64,000 nt of DNA from Gaeumannomyces sp. JS-464 (Eukaryota; Ascomycota; Sordariomycetes; Magnaporthales; Magnaporthaceae): contig NGZR01000001.1 of the NCBI GenBank assembly GCA_002197995.1, positions 1,984,001 through 2,048,000 on the forward strand, written 5' to 3'. Under the pieces are notes generated by a model. The model saw only the letters and a program-made list of their open reading frames with translations, did no database searches and was not told the DNA's origin. This document shows, one piece after another, positions 23,533-36,400 of the stretch. How positions within the stretch are numbered: position 1 is the first letter of the stretch; the number at the start of each line of letters is the position of its first letter. The position numbers were made by a program, and so were the translations under genes.

Positions 23533-24843
23533 AGCACCCATCGGCCCTGCCTTCCTTTCTCGCAAGCGACCCCGTGCAAATCCCGAGCCTAATTGTCAAC
23601 CCCTCCCGAGCACACCCAGCACCCTGGCGTGCCTGGGGCCTGGCTGCTGACCCCCCTCGACATTGACATTGCCCTCAACATGCAACCTTCCAAGCCGTGA
23701 TCCCTCCCTTGCATTTTCTTCTAGCATGCACATACCCTCGGCGCCAGCAAGGGTCGCGGATAAAGGGGCGGCCACTAACCATGCACGGTACAAAGAGTAC
23801 AACCGCCCCATCCTGACGTGGAGGTGTGGCTCCTAGACGGACGGGGCAGGGTCAGGGGGTGGTCCTGGGCATGGCGTGCCCCATTTTCCCTGGGCTACTC
23901 GCTCCTTTGGGCCTTACTCTTATTTTTTTATTTCTTTTATCTTTTATTTTCGGAACTACTACTGAGTACGTACTTTTTTTTCTCCCCCTCTCTTTGGGGT
24001 CAGGTCTGGTCGACCACTCGGCAGCATCCATCGGGCGGCCCAGATGCTCCACCCCATCACGATAGAGCGCTGGCGCGGTGCCGTCTGGCCTCTGCCCTAC
24101 CGGGGACCGTCCTTCGTCGTCCAAGTGGGGGCGGACTTGTCCTTGGCTCTCTGCTCGTTGCTGCTGGCGGCTGTCCCTCCGCTGTTCTCATTTATGACCA
24201 CATGCTCCGATCGAAGCCACCCCCCTGGGTTGTCTTTCAAGACTCGATCTCCTCTTCTCCTCCCCAGCCCGCCTTGGGCTGACTTAATCTCACCTCGACG
24301 CCTCGTTTCTGCCTTGTTTCGTTCTGTCCTCTTCGTCTTCCCTTCTGCATCCTCACCGGTCTCGTGTCCACCCCTACCCGCTCGTTCCGGGCCTTCCGCC
24401 GTCTCGCTCGAGTCGTTTGCTGTCGCTTATCACACAGCGTGCCTGCTGCTATATCCCCTGCTGCTGCTGCTGCTGCTCGGCAAGCGCGCGAAGCTCTCGA
24501 GCCTGGCCCCACACTCGTACCACGCGAAACCGGTGAGAGGCGAGCGACCAGTCGACATCGCCGCCAAAACAACCGTCACTCACTGGCACTACACCACCGC
24601 CGCCTGCCTCGTCGTTGCCGCCGAGCACACTTGGTGCAAGGTTGCCTTCTTCAACAAACCTCCTTTCCCTGCAGGCGTGGGACAGGCGGATCTGTCCCAG
24701 CGCCCCCGCCCAGTTCGTAGTCCAGAGTCCCGGACTTCCTTTCTTCCTTTCTTCCTTTCCTCTTGTGTGTGCCTGCTTGTGCCCGTGCTTGTGTTGCCCC
24801 ATTGCCACGCCCAAGGCATGTGTGCACACCTCCATAATCTACG

Positions 24844-27051
24844 ATGCGACTCCTCAACGTGAACACCCGGGAACTGCACGAGTTCACCGGCGAGCGAGTT
24901 CCCCCTTACGCCATCTTCTCACAGTCAGTGCAGCCTCATCCTGTCACTCTCCGGGCGAACCCACCGACGCCCGTCTTTCCGGACAAGGGCGGCCCACCAC
25001 CCCTCCCTCGTCTTGTCTCCTGCTTGCGGGAGAGTCCAGAAGGCGGCCAACGGTGGTTCGCCCGCACCCCTCCCCTTGGCCCGATTTCAGGCTTGCGTGT
25101 TGTGTGACTGACAGTCGCCGCCATCCGACCCGGCCCGCAGTGTTGGAGACGGCGTCAATGAGGTCACGTACCTCGAGTGGCAGCGAGTGCGTCAGCATGC
25201 CCGAGCCGACAGGCTGTTTCTTAACTGCGACGCCGTCCTGGTCGACGAGTCCAAGGCCATTCAGGACAAGCCCGGCTTTCACAAGATCAACAGCTTCATA
25301 CGGGCGCTAAACAAAGTCTATCCCCGTATAGAGTGGGCCCACATACACAACGTTTGCGTCAACCGCAGCAGCTCCGCCGAGGTCGACGAGGCTGTAAACT
25401 CGAGTTACGGCTGGTGTCAGCGCGCCGCCACCTGTCTGGCCTTCCTCGACGATGTCCCCATCGATTTGTGGCCTATCAAGGCCAACCCAGTCGAGTTCTC
25501 GCGCGCCCGCTGGTTCCGCCGCAGCTGGGCCCTGATCGAGCTCATCGCCCCGCCCGAGGTCAGGTTCTTCGACTCGCAGTTCAACTCCCTGTCGACCCGT
25601 CGCGAGCTCAGCGACATCCTTCACACCATCACCAAGGTCGACGAGCGCTTCCTCACGGGCACCAGCAACCCAAAATCCGTCTCTGCCGCCCATTGTATCG
25701 CCTGGGCTGCCAGGCGTGAGTCCTCGCGGCCCGAGGACGTAGCCTACTGCCTGATGGGTCTGCTGGATGTGCACATGACCCCGCTGTACGGCGAGGGCAA
25801 GGAGGCCGCCTTCCGCCGCCTCCAAGCGAAAGCCCTCAAGCGCACTGGCGACGCCTCCCTGCTGGCCTGGGGCTTCCAAGGCGGCGGTACGGGACTGAAC
25901 TTGACGCCCGCGCAGCGCACCGGCCCCTTCGCCGCACTCCCGGCCCAGTTCGCTACTTGCCAGGGTATCACTCCCTCGATTCCTATCACTACCTCCCAGG
26001 CTCGCCCTACCCCGAGTACAAGATCACAAACAGGGGGGTCTGGATCACCACGACCTTTGTGCGACCACCCCACACAGATCGCAGCGCTGTCTTCTCGACC
26101 GAATATGTGTACGCGGTGCTGGGATGTAGCTACGAGAAGGGCCTGGTGCTTCTCCCTCTCCTGCCGGCCAGGAGGAGTGGCAGCAACAGCGGCACACCTG
26201 GTGGTGCCGCAAACACCACAGAGTGCGACGAGTTCTGGCGCGCCCCGAGCTGCACGCCCATCTGCGTCCGCCATATGCTCGTGCCGTTGGACCAGTCGCT
26301 GCGGAGGACCGTGCTCATACTGCGCGACGCGCTGCCCGTGGAGATGCTCAGTCTGCAAATCCAAGGGCTCGACTCGGCCGGCTACAGGATGGCGCTCCAG
26401 GAGATCTGGCCGCCGACCGTCTGCCGCGACGGGGCCCACTACAAGCCCATCGACGACGGCCACACCCCGCAGAGCCCGCCCAACGGCAGCAGTAGCAACG
26501 GGTACTACCGCCGGAGCAGGAGCAACAGCAGCGGTGGCAGGAACAGCTCGACCGAGGTCGCCGCCCCCACCGTCCGCACCCAGTGGATCCTGCTCCGGCT
26601 TTGGACCTACTTCGAGAACGTCGTAGTTATGGTCCGCTATAAGGGCAGGCCGCTCCAGGAGGCACCCGCCCAGCTGCTGCCCGCCTTGTCGCCGCGCCAG
26701 ATCAACCCGCTCGAGGTCCAGGTCAAGGTCCTCAGCCTGGCCCAGCTGATGGAGGACTACTCGTCGCCGATCCACGAGAGCAGCCTGCCCCTGCCCCGCT
26801 CGCTCGAGGACTACTTTTGGAACAGGGAGCCGACCCACGAGCGCCTCGAGGCCCTGTTTGGCATGACGCCCCGCTTCCGACACCCGGAGCCCATCCGCGC
26901 CCTCGTTAGCAAGCCGGCCGTTAACTACACCCACGAGAAGCACGAGCAGTACGCCATGAAGAAGATGGGCTACCGCCTGCCGTCGTGGACCATTAAGCTA
27001 GAGTTTGACAAGGCCAAGCTGGGCACGGCGACCTCGCTCTGCGGTCTTTGA
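24844..27051 (+). CDS. HET (heterokaryon incompatibility) domain protein, one apparent frame break
   Basis: Exon 1 (24844-24923) gives the typical start MRLLNVNTRELHEF ... PPYAIFS; after a 217-nt intron, exon 2 runs 25141-27051. HET-domain hallmarks follow: EVTYLEW, VCVNRSSSAEVDEAVNSSY, the FSRARWFRRSWALIELIAP block, and RPEDVAYCLMGLLDVHMTPLYGEG. HET proteins trigger cell death after fusion of incompatible hyphae. The usual SHTWG motif is replaced by SHVGDG at residues 26-31, and the WID-type strand reads WAHIHNV, so the domain is divergent. The frame shifts near 25961; one missing C in TTGCC restores 663 aa. The second half (residues about 375-663) has no domain I recognise. The partner locus is unknown. 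Confidence 0.82.
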
Positions 27052-28068
27052 GGACTCGTCTAGGGTCTTATCACGCGCCCTCTTGACAATTCTTGACAAT
27101 GGGCCTACCTTCCTTGTCGTTTTTTCCCTTCAATCATTTTATGAAACCTTGACTTCGTCTATTTTCTTACTTTGTTAAGGGAGGCAGGCCAACAAAAATA
27201 TTTTCCTTTTCTCTTTTTCTCTCTCTTTCTTTCACTTCCGCTTTTGTATTACCCTCCTTACACAATTACACGAAAAAAACCCTTCGCCTCGAAGGCAGTA
27301 TCGGTATACGGCCCCAAAATATCACGACCTTTTAACTTCACAACACCTTCCTTTTACTACTTTTTTTTTTTTTTTTTTTGGCTTCCATCTAGGGAATTTG
27401 GGCCACTGAGCGGGAGGGAAACATAAAGCGACACACGACACTCACGGATGGACGGCAGCAACGACACGGACCGGCAAACTCGGGCAACCTGTTGGGTTAG
27501 GTAGCATAGATGACTCTTTCATACGCTTCACTGCGGCTCCGCAGGGCTGGGCTGGTTGGCAGGGCGGCGGCGACCGTACTGTTTCTGTTACATGTTTCTA
27601 CCTAACCCGCCCACCTTATCTATCCTTCTTGACTCTCTTGCAATAATCTTATCCCTCTATTCGATCATGTTAAGATTATGTGACTACTTGAGTGCCAGGG
27701 GATAAAGCCAGAGACGAGGGCGTGAACGAAACATCGCTTTTTCCAAGAATAATCAAGTGTAAAACATCCGAGTAGACTTTGGTCTGGCGCATCGCCCACG
27801 TCGCACAGCCGCACCTCAATCTGATCAATAGGGGTTCCAAGCCCCAATATTGTCCTCTGGTTACGAGACGAAAAGAAAAAGAAACAGCCACACGAACTAT
27901 ATGCTAGCGACAACCAGATACCGAGTGGGGAGTCGCCGGTTTGTTCCATGTTGTTGAGCGTGCGAGCGGGATCGTCATCTGACACAAAGCTTGGGTCCTC
28001 AGGGGCCCCACCATAACAGTTGGCAGCTACTATGCACCCGCACTTTTCTTAGATGCCTGACGTCGCTA
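27052..28068. other. convergent intergenic region
   Basis: 3' flanks of the HET and RTA1-family genes; includes a 19-nt T-run at 27361-27379. No gene seen. Confidence 0.55.
27361..27379. repeat. poly(T) tract
   Basis: 19 T in a row within the 3' flank of the HET gene. Confidence 0.9.
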
Positions 28069-29315
28069 TCAGACAGCGGCGTGCTGTTTGTTGTCTAACG
28101 GGGCATCAGAGTCGTTGACGCTCGAGCCGTGGACGCCATCCTGCTTCCGGTTCTCGAGCACAAAGTCTCCGGGGCCTCCGCAGTAGCTAATGACCTCCTC
28201 GTCGGGCGGGACGCGTCCCGTAGGCGCCAGGTGCCCCGGGTCCTTCTTACGGCTGGCGCCAAGGCCGCCGTCGCCCGAAAGCATCTCGCGGAAGGATAGG
28301 GCCGGATGGAAGATGTTGAGGGCAAGGCAGGCGGCAATAACCATAGCGCCCTCACAACCGATAAAGAGATCCTGGCGGGCCATAAGCGGGCCGTCCCAGC
28401 CCTCGGCCAGCTCGACAACACGATAGACGCAGCGCCAGAAGATGCAGACGGTGGCGAGCGCGAGGGCCGCCAGGAAGCCCTGGAAACGCAGGCTAGAACG
28501 GACCTTTGCCCGGGCCTCGTGCTCGTCGTGGCTGTTGATGGAGCCGCTCTTATTGGCCCTGGTGTCGCCAGAGTTGTTAGAGTGCTTCCAGGCGCGGAAG
28601 AAGAAGTCGAGTGCGCAAATTATAAAGCAGAGCATCGTAAAGACTTGGAAGGCGAGGCCGGCGATCATGATGTTGTCTCCGTTGGTAGTCGGCTCGTTGT
28701 TCTGTGCCGCGACGGAGGTCAAGGCCCCTCCAGTAGCCTGCAGGACGAGAGAGACGAGGTCGCAAGGGATGAACTAGAACGAGGGTTGTTTGCGAGTTTA
28801 GCTTGTGTGCTGCCATTGGGAGAATGAGAGGGTGTCCTCCTTACAATGCGGGTGTAGTACTCGGGCGGGATTCGGCTGTTCCGAGGACCAAAGACGTAGA
28901 CGATGCGCTGCAGACAGAGATAGATACCGGCGGCAAGGAAAGCGGGAGCCACAGTGAGACAACATATCTGCATCAGGAAGGGCGTCTTGAGCCACTGGTT
29001 CTTGTAGGACCAGATGCGGGCCGAATAGCCCAGTATTTCGGCCAGGACGCCCAAGCCCATGGCGATGAAAAAGGTAAGGCCGTAGCTTTTGCTCCGCTTG
29101 TGGGTGGTACCGACGTAGACGCCAATAAAGCCCAAAAGGGAGAAGACGGAGATGGTGAGGAAGACGACATTGGGGACGAGGAGGATGCGGTAGTCGTAGA
29201 AGTTGTCGACGTCGGCGCAGGCGGGCAGATCAGGGTTGTTCTTGCAGATACCAAACCAGTACTGGTGCGGGAGGCCGGGTGGCGGCAAAATGAGCATGGG
29301 GTTGGTGGTCGTCAT
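28069..29315 (-). CDS. RTA1-family seven-transmembrane protein
   Basis: Two exons, 29315-28845 and 28773-28069 (intron with donor GTAAGG and acceptor TTCTAG), 391 aa, clean frame. Seven hydrophobic segments can be counted, from LLVPNVVFLTISVFSLLGF to the last, MVIAACLALNIF. Family-like features are the GYSARIW loop after TM2, PAFLAAGIYLCLQRIVY in TM3-4 and the FIPCDLVSLVLQATGG helix that opens exon 2. RTA1/RSB1/RTM1-type proteins sit in the plasma membrane and are linked to sphingoid-base export and to resistance against azoles or aminocholesterol. The tail after about residue 330 is hydrophilic and cytosolic. The exact substrate cannot be read from sequence. Confidence 0.9.
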
Positions 29316-32183
29316 GTCTGCTGCTGGGCTGGAGTCTCTCGGAGGGCTGGATCTGATAATGAGGTGGTGGAGTTGTATCCGAGGAACGAGGCAGATTTAA
29401 CTTGGGCGGCTTGCAGAGATGGTTGAGAGGGAGGACGGTTGGCCTTTGAAACTGAGGTGTGAAAGATTGGAGGACACAAGTGGATGAGGCGGATAGACAT
29501 GAACACAGGTCGAGACTCGGTCTCGGATGCTGGGATTCTAGGAAGTATGTGGTGTGACAAGGCGGGCGGGAGGGGAACGACGTAAGCGAGTCCCGAGTCC
29601 TGTGGATTTCCTACGGCCGAGACACTCAAGGTGCCTTTATGTGCATGCTGGTATCTCTATTTGATGCGGGAGGAGGGAGATGGCAGTTGGGCGGCGGGTG
29701 GTATCAAAGAAGAGAGGAAAAGATGTAGGTCTGCGGATGCAGGCAGAAGGAGAAGGCAGCTGGGCCTCCCACAAGACAGGCGGAGCAAGAGGCATTTGGT
29801 ACGCACGCATTGTAAAGAAGCACAGGCCGGGCTGTACACCTGTTGGTCCCGCCCGACGCTCCCAACTGGGAAGGAGCGACCTGCCAACCAAGGAGGACCA
29901 AACTCATCTCGGGACCGAAAGCCATGGCCTTTGCTTTGGTAGGTTGGCAAAGGAGTCGACGATGTCTTGTATATGATGCAGGTCTTGGTCGCATGCTTGA
30001 TCTCTGCATCTGGGAAACAAGCGACGGGGCCCTGTGGTTGAGCTGCTGTCAAATAGTAACATCCCAGTTACTTGGTATCGACAGATAGAGCGACGGGCCA
30101 CCCAGATCTAAAACTCCCGTCCCAGGCACTTGGATTGCGTCGCATATAGTGGATCAGGGGCTTGAGCAATGTGAGGGTCGACGGCCGCGGCGGGCGAGAC
30201 ATGGGTTGGACAGGAGGCTTCGTACAGGAGCCAACCAAAACTGGCCAAACAAGGGAAGTCAAGGTCAGACCGACACGATGACCATGCTTTGGTGGCCCGG
30301 GCGCCTGCCAGGTACGTGCTGACGACATATAAAAAAAAAGGCAAGGGGAAAAAAAACATAACAAGTCCTGCCTCAGCCTGGCCCCAGCCATGTCGTTCTT
30401 TGCGGCTGCAGGCCGGGGCAGCCCTGCCCAGCCAATACCGGATAGCGACGGCCCCTCCCTCGCTCCATCCCTTGCATCTGATCTGAGAGTCCGAGAGGCG
30501 GAGATCAGTGTGATGGACGAGCGGCCTGCAAGGGATTGCGCCACGGCGCGGAAGCCAGCCCCCCGCCCTCTGCTCTGGCCCTCGATCGCCTGCCCAGAAC
30601 GCCACCCACCCGGCCGTATCCTTTCCAGTGTGCGAGTGCATGCTTGGCTGCGGTGACCCCCTCGCACACCGCTGCCGTGGCCAGATGCGCTGGTCGACCG
30701 TTAGATCTCCGATCTTGCTGCGGCCGGGGGCCCAGACCAGTGCCATGTCGTGTGGTACAGCGTCTCGGGGCGGTGAGACCCCGCAAGCCTTTCGCGACGT
30801 TCATTGTCCCTTTTTTTTTTTTTTTTTTTTTTTTGGTTCCCCTCCTGCCGCCGGCTCACCCCTGGGTAATATGTGATGGGATATATACCCCAACCAACAG
30901 CATCTCGTGCGTCGATTGCGCACGCCCTAAGCAATGTGACTCAGCCAGCGCAACCAGCTCGTATTGATTTTTCCAAAGCAAACTAAACCAAGAGCTGGCG
31001 GCAGTGACTATGCAACAATACTGCACGAAAGGAGTGAGTGTTGGTGAAGAAAAAGAAAAACTCAAGCACTCGGCAGTTGGGCCCAGAAGCAAACAATCCT
31101 GCCGTGAGACTTCCAACTTCTCTGGAGTGACGCGTAAAGCCTTGCCTTCCATCGGCCCCGCGCGTACTACGCTCACCATAGGACCTTTCCCTTTGCCTAC
31201 CGAGACGTCTTGTCTGAGGCAAGCGACGGCACTGTATGACCATGACTCCTTGAGCACGTCACCCAGCATACGGATAGAGCCAGCCGAGGGCGGCCACGTC
31301 GAGGTGCAAGAGGATCGGGAATCAACTGGAAACAAGAAACCGCACAGCCTGCCAGCCGTTCTGGCCAGCATCTGCTGCTGCTACACGAAACGTGTAAAGC
31401 TGCCTGCCAACTGCCATCGAGCCAGCTGACTCCAGGTCTGTCGACCGGCTGGCAGACACCGAGATTGAGGGCATGTCGAGGCTCAACGGGATCGAATACC
31501 AAGTTGGCTGCCGAGGCAGCCTTGAATATCCAATTCTTGGAGCGCCAATTTTGATCTGCCCGGCTGATACAACCCGAAGCCCACTAGGTTTTTGTAGGAG
31601 CTTCGGGCCTGAATTCTGCAACGACGGGGGTTCAACTTTCTATAATGAAGAGAAAAGGGAACAAGAGTTTTCTTTTCGGCGAGAAAAACCCGACCCGGCT
31701 TTTAAAGGCTGCCACACTGCCACCCAAGGACGATGACCCCACCCAGCGGGAGGTTTTTATTGGCTGGCGGCATGCATGTGGAGTCGCTTTGACAGCAACG
31801 GCTTCGGTGGCTGGACTGGAGGGCCATATGCATCCATCCATGTGTGGCGGCGGGTGCGTGTGGCTCGTACGTGCATTCGTCATCTGGGATTCGTCCACTT
31901 CCAGCCGCCTTACTCTATCCATCCCCGTCACCAATCAAGTCAACGAGAACGGAACGCCTCCATCGCCGCCGCCAGCGAAAGCATCAATCACGCATCGAAC
32001 ACCAACTCACCAGCAAACCCGCCTTCGAATCTCCATTCTCCGAGCACCCCGAAGCCCGTCCTCTCTCTTGCCGTGCCGAGCCCAACCTCTTCGAGAGACT
32101 CGGCCTCCCGCGCGCCCTCGGCCGCCCACCCCCTGACGCCAAACCTCGGTTCCCCGGGCCACCTCAGCCGCCGCGGACCAACC
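29316..32183. other. 2.9-kb divergent promoter region
   Basis: Between the RTA1-family gene (-) and VTI1 (+). Contains a 24-nt T-run (30811-30834). Overlapping frames near 30.1-30.7 kb lack any domain. The last few hundred bases are CT-rich and probably the VTI1 5' UTR. Confidence 0.5.
30811..30834. repeat. poly(T) tract
   Basis: 24 consecutive T in intergenic DNA. Confidence 0.95.
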
Positions 32184-33100
32184 ATGTCGAACCCTATCGA
32201 TACCGACGCGGGCTCCGAGCTCTTCAGCAGCTACGAGGCCGAGCTGAAGCTCGTCCAGGCCGACCTCGCCCAGAAGCTGGACCAGATCCCCGAGCTGTCG
32301 GGCGAGCCGCGCAAGGCAGCAATCAGCCAGGCCGAGCGGGCGCTGGAAGAGGCCGACGAGTTGGTACGTTATTTTTTGTCTCTATATATATCTTTCCCTT
32401 TGTTACTACAGCGCGAGCGGGCTCGTCCTCCATCTACCAATACCGAAAGAAAGCCATGCTAAGAAATACCCGGACAACAAAAAACAGCTCGGCCAGATGC
32501 GCCTCGAGAAGCAAAAGAACATACCCTCGTCCGCCCGCACCCGCGTGAACCAGCGCTTCCGCAACTACGAGACGGACGTGGACGCGTCGCGCCGCAAGCT
32601 GCGCGCCCTGGCCGACGACCGCGCCGCCCTGCTCGGCGGCCGCTACCACGACGACCCGGCCTCGTCCGGGCTCGGCGACGCCCAGCGCGAGCAGCGCGAG
32701 CAGCTGCTCGCCGGCACCGACCGCCTCGACCGCAGCTCGCGCCGCCTGCGCGACAGCCACGCCCTCGCGCTCGAGACCGAGGTCGTCGGCGCGGGCACCC
32801 TGCGCGACCTGGCCCACCAGCGCCAGCAGATCCAGCACACGTCCGACATGCTCGTCCAGAGCGAGACCTATGTCGACCGGAGCGTCAAGACGCTGAGGGG
32901 CATGGCCCGTAGGTAATGGCAGAACCCACCCTCCTCACTCACTCGCTCACTCCTTGATGCCCCTAGAAACTTGAGTGTTTTTGCCCCGCTGACAAAATGA
33001 CTGCACGCACAGGATGGCTACGAATCGCATAATAACCATCGCCATCATCACCGTCCTGGTTTTGCTTATCGTCGCCGTTATCTTTAGCAAGTTCAGGTAG
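32184..33100 (+). CDS. VTI1: Vti1-type Qb-SNARE
   Basis: Three exons (32184-32363, 32488-32912, 33013-33100), 230 aa, clean frame. The N-terminal helical domain reads ELFSSYEAELKLVQADL and continues through ISQAERALEEADELLGQM. The SNARE helix covers about residues 140-200 (LAHQRQQIQHTSDMLVQSE, then VDRSVKTLRGMARR). The last exon encodes the C-terminal anchor (ATNRIITIAIITVLVLLI) ending SKFR. Vti1 is a Qb-SNARE in several Golgi, endosome and vacuole fusion complexes. The SEC17 homolog, which with Sec18 takes such complexes apart, lies 5 kb away, although the two are not co-transcribed. The ATG at 32184 gives the standard fungal start, MSNPIDTDAGSELF. Confidence 0.95.
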
Positions 33101-33478
33101 ACGGATATACATTTGTCCCGCAGACATGGGCGTTCGGAGTTGTTTTCGTTTGGGTACCTAAGCTTGTAAATACCTATCTATACACACTTTTTTCTTTGTT
33201 GTTTCATGAACAGCATTTTCTATCAGTCTTCCTTTATCCGGGCATCCCGCCATTCGTCCTGGTCATCTCGGGTCTATCACCATATTACATGAGTGCTTCA
33301 TCCCAGTTGAGCCAGGCGCCAGGGGTAGTGAGCAACCACGCGCAGAACAAAGGTATGTATGGGCGAGGCTCATGGAGCGAAACACTATGCACTACAACAG
33401 TGTTTGGGCCTAACCAGCCACCGAGAAAAAGTGACGCACAAACTGTATCGAATCATTTTTTGATAACCCAGCTAAATT
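33101..33478. other. convergent intergenic region
   Basis: 3' flanks of VTI1 and RRP12; nothing else seen. Confidence 0.6.
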
Positions 33479-36400
33479 CTATGCGCCCGAGACGAACAAG
33501 ACTAATAACAAACTAATACGGTATTTATCCCCATTACCTCCTCCCCTGCTGCGCGGGGACTTGGCAACCCCTCCATGGCCTGCTGGCCCGCGCTGCTTGC
33601 CCTCGCCCAAGCCTCGCCGGCCCGACGCGATGCCGCCCTTGCCCGCCCTGCCGCCCGCAGGCGCACCGCGGCCACTACCACGGCCGCCACCGCCCCTGCC
33701 GTTTCCGAAACTGGGCTTCCTAGCCTTGACGGCGGCGGCGGCGGCGGCAGCAGCATCGCCATCCGACAGATCCTCCTCCTCGTCGTCGTCCTTGGACCGC
33801 TTGTTGGACCACTTGAGCTTGCCGCGCAGGCCCTTCTTGGGCACGTCCTTGCCCTTGAGCGCGGCCACGTAGGCGCCAACGCCGCCGCCCTCGCCCGCCT
33901 CGGCTGGATCCTCAACGTCCATCCTGTCGCCGTCGTCGTCGTCGTCCCTGCCGAGGATGAGCTTCCCGTCCGCGTCGACCTTGGCTTTGGTCTTGGTCGC
34001 TTTGCGCATCCGCATGGGCTTGGTCGACGAGATCTTTGCCAGGGCGCTCTGGCCGAGCAGGTCGAGCGGCTCGTCCTCGTCCTCCACGATGTAGGCCTTG
34101 CCGCCCTTGTTGCGGTTTGCCCTGCCGGACTTGGCGCCCGCCATCTCGTCGTCTGAGTCGTCCGAGCTGGCCGAGTCGTCCTCGTCGCTGTCGAACAGGG
34201 CGTAGTCGTACTCGCTCTCAAACTGGTTGTGGCGCTTGGTCTGGTGGTCGCCACTGTCGGCCTCACCGTTCTCCTTGGCCGCCTCCTTGCGCTTCTTGCT
34301 CCGCTCCTTGGATTTCCTTATGCCGTTGATCAGCTTCCGGTCCGCCTCGGGGCAGTGCTTATTTATTTCTTCAAATCCAAATCTCCTGATCAGCCGCTCG
34401 AGCAGATGCTTCACACGAGACCGGAAGTGACCTTTGTGCTCGTGGCTTGCGGTCATGATGCAGGGAATCAACGATTCGAGACGAGGCTGCATCATCTCGA
34501 TCGGCAGGCCCGTGATGCAGACCTTGACAAAGCCCATGATGCTCTTCACCAGCTCGCGGTTGCTTGAGGTCAGGAACAGCTCCACGGTTTTCACGACATC
34601 CTCAAGCGTGTCGGCCGCCACCTCGTCGTGGAACTCAAAGAGCACGCGAGTGATGGCGGTGACCGAGGCCGACATGACGTGGGGCGTGTGGCTTGCAAGG
34701 CCTGCGCCCAGCATCGTGAAGTACTCCTCCATGCTGGCCGTGGCCGCAGGAGCGCCCTCGGGCATGTGGGGGACTTTGCTGTTGTCAATGGCAACCCCTT
34801 TCTCTGCTAACATCCTCTGACCCATCAGCACGAGTAGGTCAAACGCGGTATTCCTGGCGCGCTCGTTGTGCTCCTTGCATGCGACGATGACTTCGGGAAG
34901 GATTGATGGGATGAAATGGAGCGAGTTGCTGGGGATGTAGGGAAGGAGTGCGGCGATGGCCGCCAGTCGTTCGCGCCTCGCAGGGGCAGACACCTTCTCG
35001 GCGCTAGAGAGCAAGAGTGTCTGCAGCTCCTGGTGGCGCGCCACAAGAGCCTGCTTGCCAATATCCGACTCGGAGAGGCGGGGGATGAGTTTATAGGCCT
35101 TCTTTTGCAACTGCGGGTCGTCGTCCTTGAAGATCACAACCGATGCAATGTTGAAGAGTTCCGGAAAGTTCTCTCGGGGTAGGTAGATTGACATGGTGAC
35201 AACAAGGTCCATCAAAGAGTGCGTGTTGGAGGGCAGCTGATCGGCACTCCTCTGCGCTTTGGGTGCTGCCGGCTTGGCCGCGGCCTCCTCGGACTCCGCG
35301 GCGAGCGCCTTGCAGAGACGATCAAAGGTCTCGCCCAGCTCCTTGGCAGGAGTGATGCTCAGGAACGCGTTGATTGTTTGCAGTATTGGCCCACGCGTCT
35401 GGGGGAGGGTCTGGCTGTAGACGTTGAACAGGACAGCCAGGAAATTGTTCGCAAATGTGCCCAGAAAATCAAGGTTCTTCTGTGCTTGCTCTTTCGATAC
35501 CCGACTCTGCAGCACCAAGTCTTCAGGGCCTTCGATCGAGGTCACGGCCTGGCTAGACTCGACAAGGCACCTGAGTGCCCGGCAAATATCCAGGCGCAGG
35601 TCTACCTGCTGGTAAAGAAGATTTGACAGTTGCAGGGCAAACCCCTCGTCAAACGACTCCAACAGATCCAGGGGGAGATCGCAGTATCCCGGCAGGACAG
35701 ACCATATTTGCTGAACAACAGTCTCGTAGATCTTGACCGTCATGGTCTTCTCGGCAGTGCCGTTTTCAAGGACCTTGGCGAACATCAGCTCCGAGAGGGG
35801 GACGAGCTCGGACCGGAAGTGGGCCAAGTTCGTGTTTGCCGTGTAGTCGCGGAGGAGCGGCAGCAGCCAGACGCGGCCTGGCTGGTTCTTGCTGGGTTTT
35901 GCGAGGTTCAGGGGCAGGGCTCCCAGCACCGTCGCCGGGCCCATGGCCCTGATGGCCTTGCCGAGGATTTCGTCGGCCTCCTTTTTGCCCAGGAACGCAT
36001 CGCTTGCGCGAAGCTCGCCGACGACCTTGACGACCCCGATTAGCAGCGGATCTGCCCTCCACCTCAGCGCATCGAGCATTGCGCCCAGCACGCTGAAGGT
36101 CTGGGGCCAGGCGGCCTGGTACTTGACACTGAGAAGGCCCTCAACCGTCTTGCCGAGTTTCTCCAGCACCTTCTCGTCAAAGATGGAAGGCTCCAGGAGG
36201 ACCTCTGGCGGAATGCATTGGCAAGGAACGAGATCAGGCACTCCGAAGCCGACGTCCGGATGTTCTCCGACGGCGAGTCCAGGTACTCTGCAATGGAGGC
36301 GAAGATATCGGGCAGTCCCTGAAAAGTCTCCATCGGCTCCATCTGAGCAGACACGTCGTAGGCTCTGGAGAGAATGGCTATCCACGGCGGCAGGAGGTGG

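Larger units (their letters stand above)
17439..24843. other. 7.4-kb region without a supportable gene
   Basis: The gap between the divergent F-box (-) and HET (+) genes. Frames up to about 270 codons exist but are mutually overlapping, low-complexity and domain-free. It contains several simple repeats, a 23-nt T-run, a fourfold 8-bp tandem and long pyrimidine tracts leading up to the HET gene. Long UTRs or noncoding transcripts cannot be excluded. Confidence 0.5.

Noticed and set aside
25966..26000. A 34-nt intron to explain the HET gene frame change
   Set aside because: Too short to splice; one missing base is simpler and gives a length divisible by three.
30068..30746. Two overlapping minus-strand frames of about 200 codons
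   Set aside because: They overlap in different frames and contain a translated poly-T tract; no coding signal.
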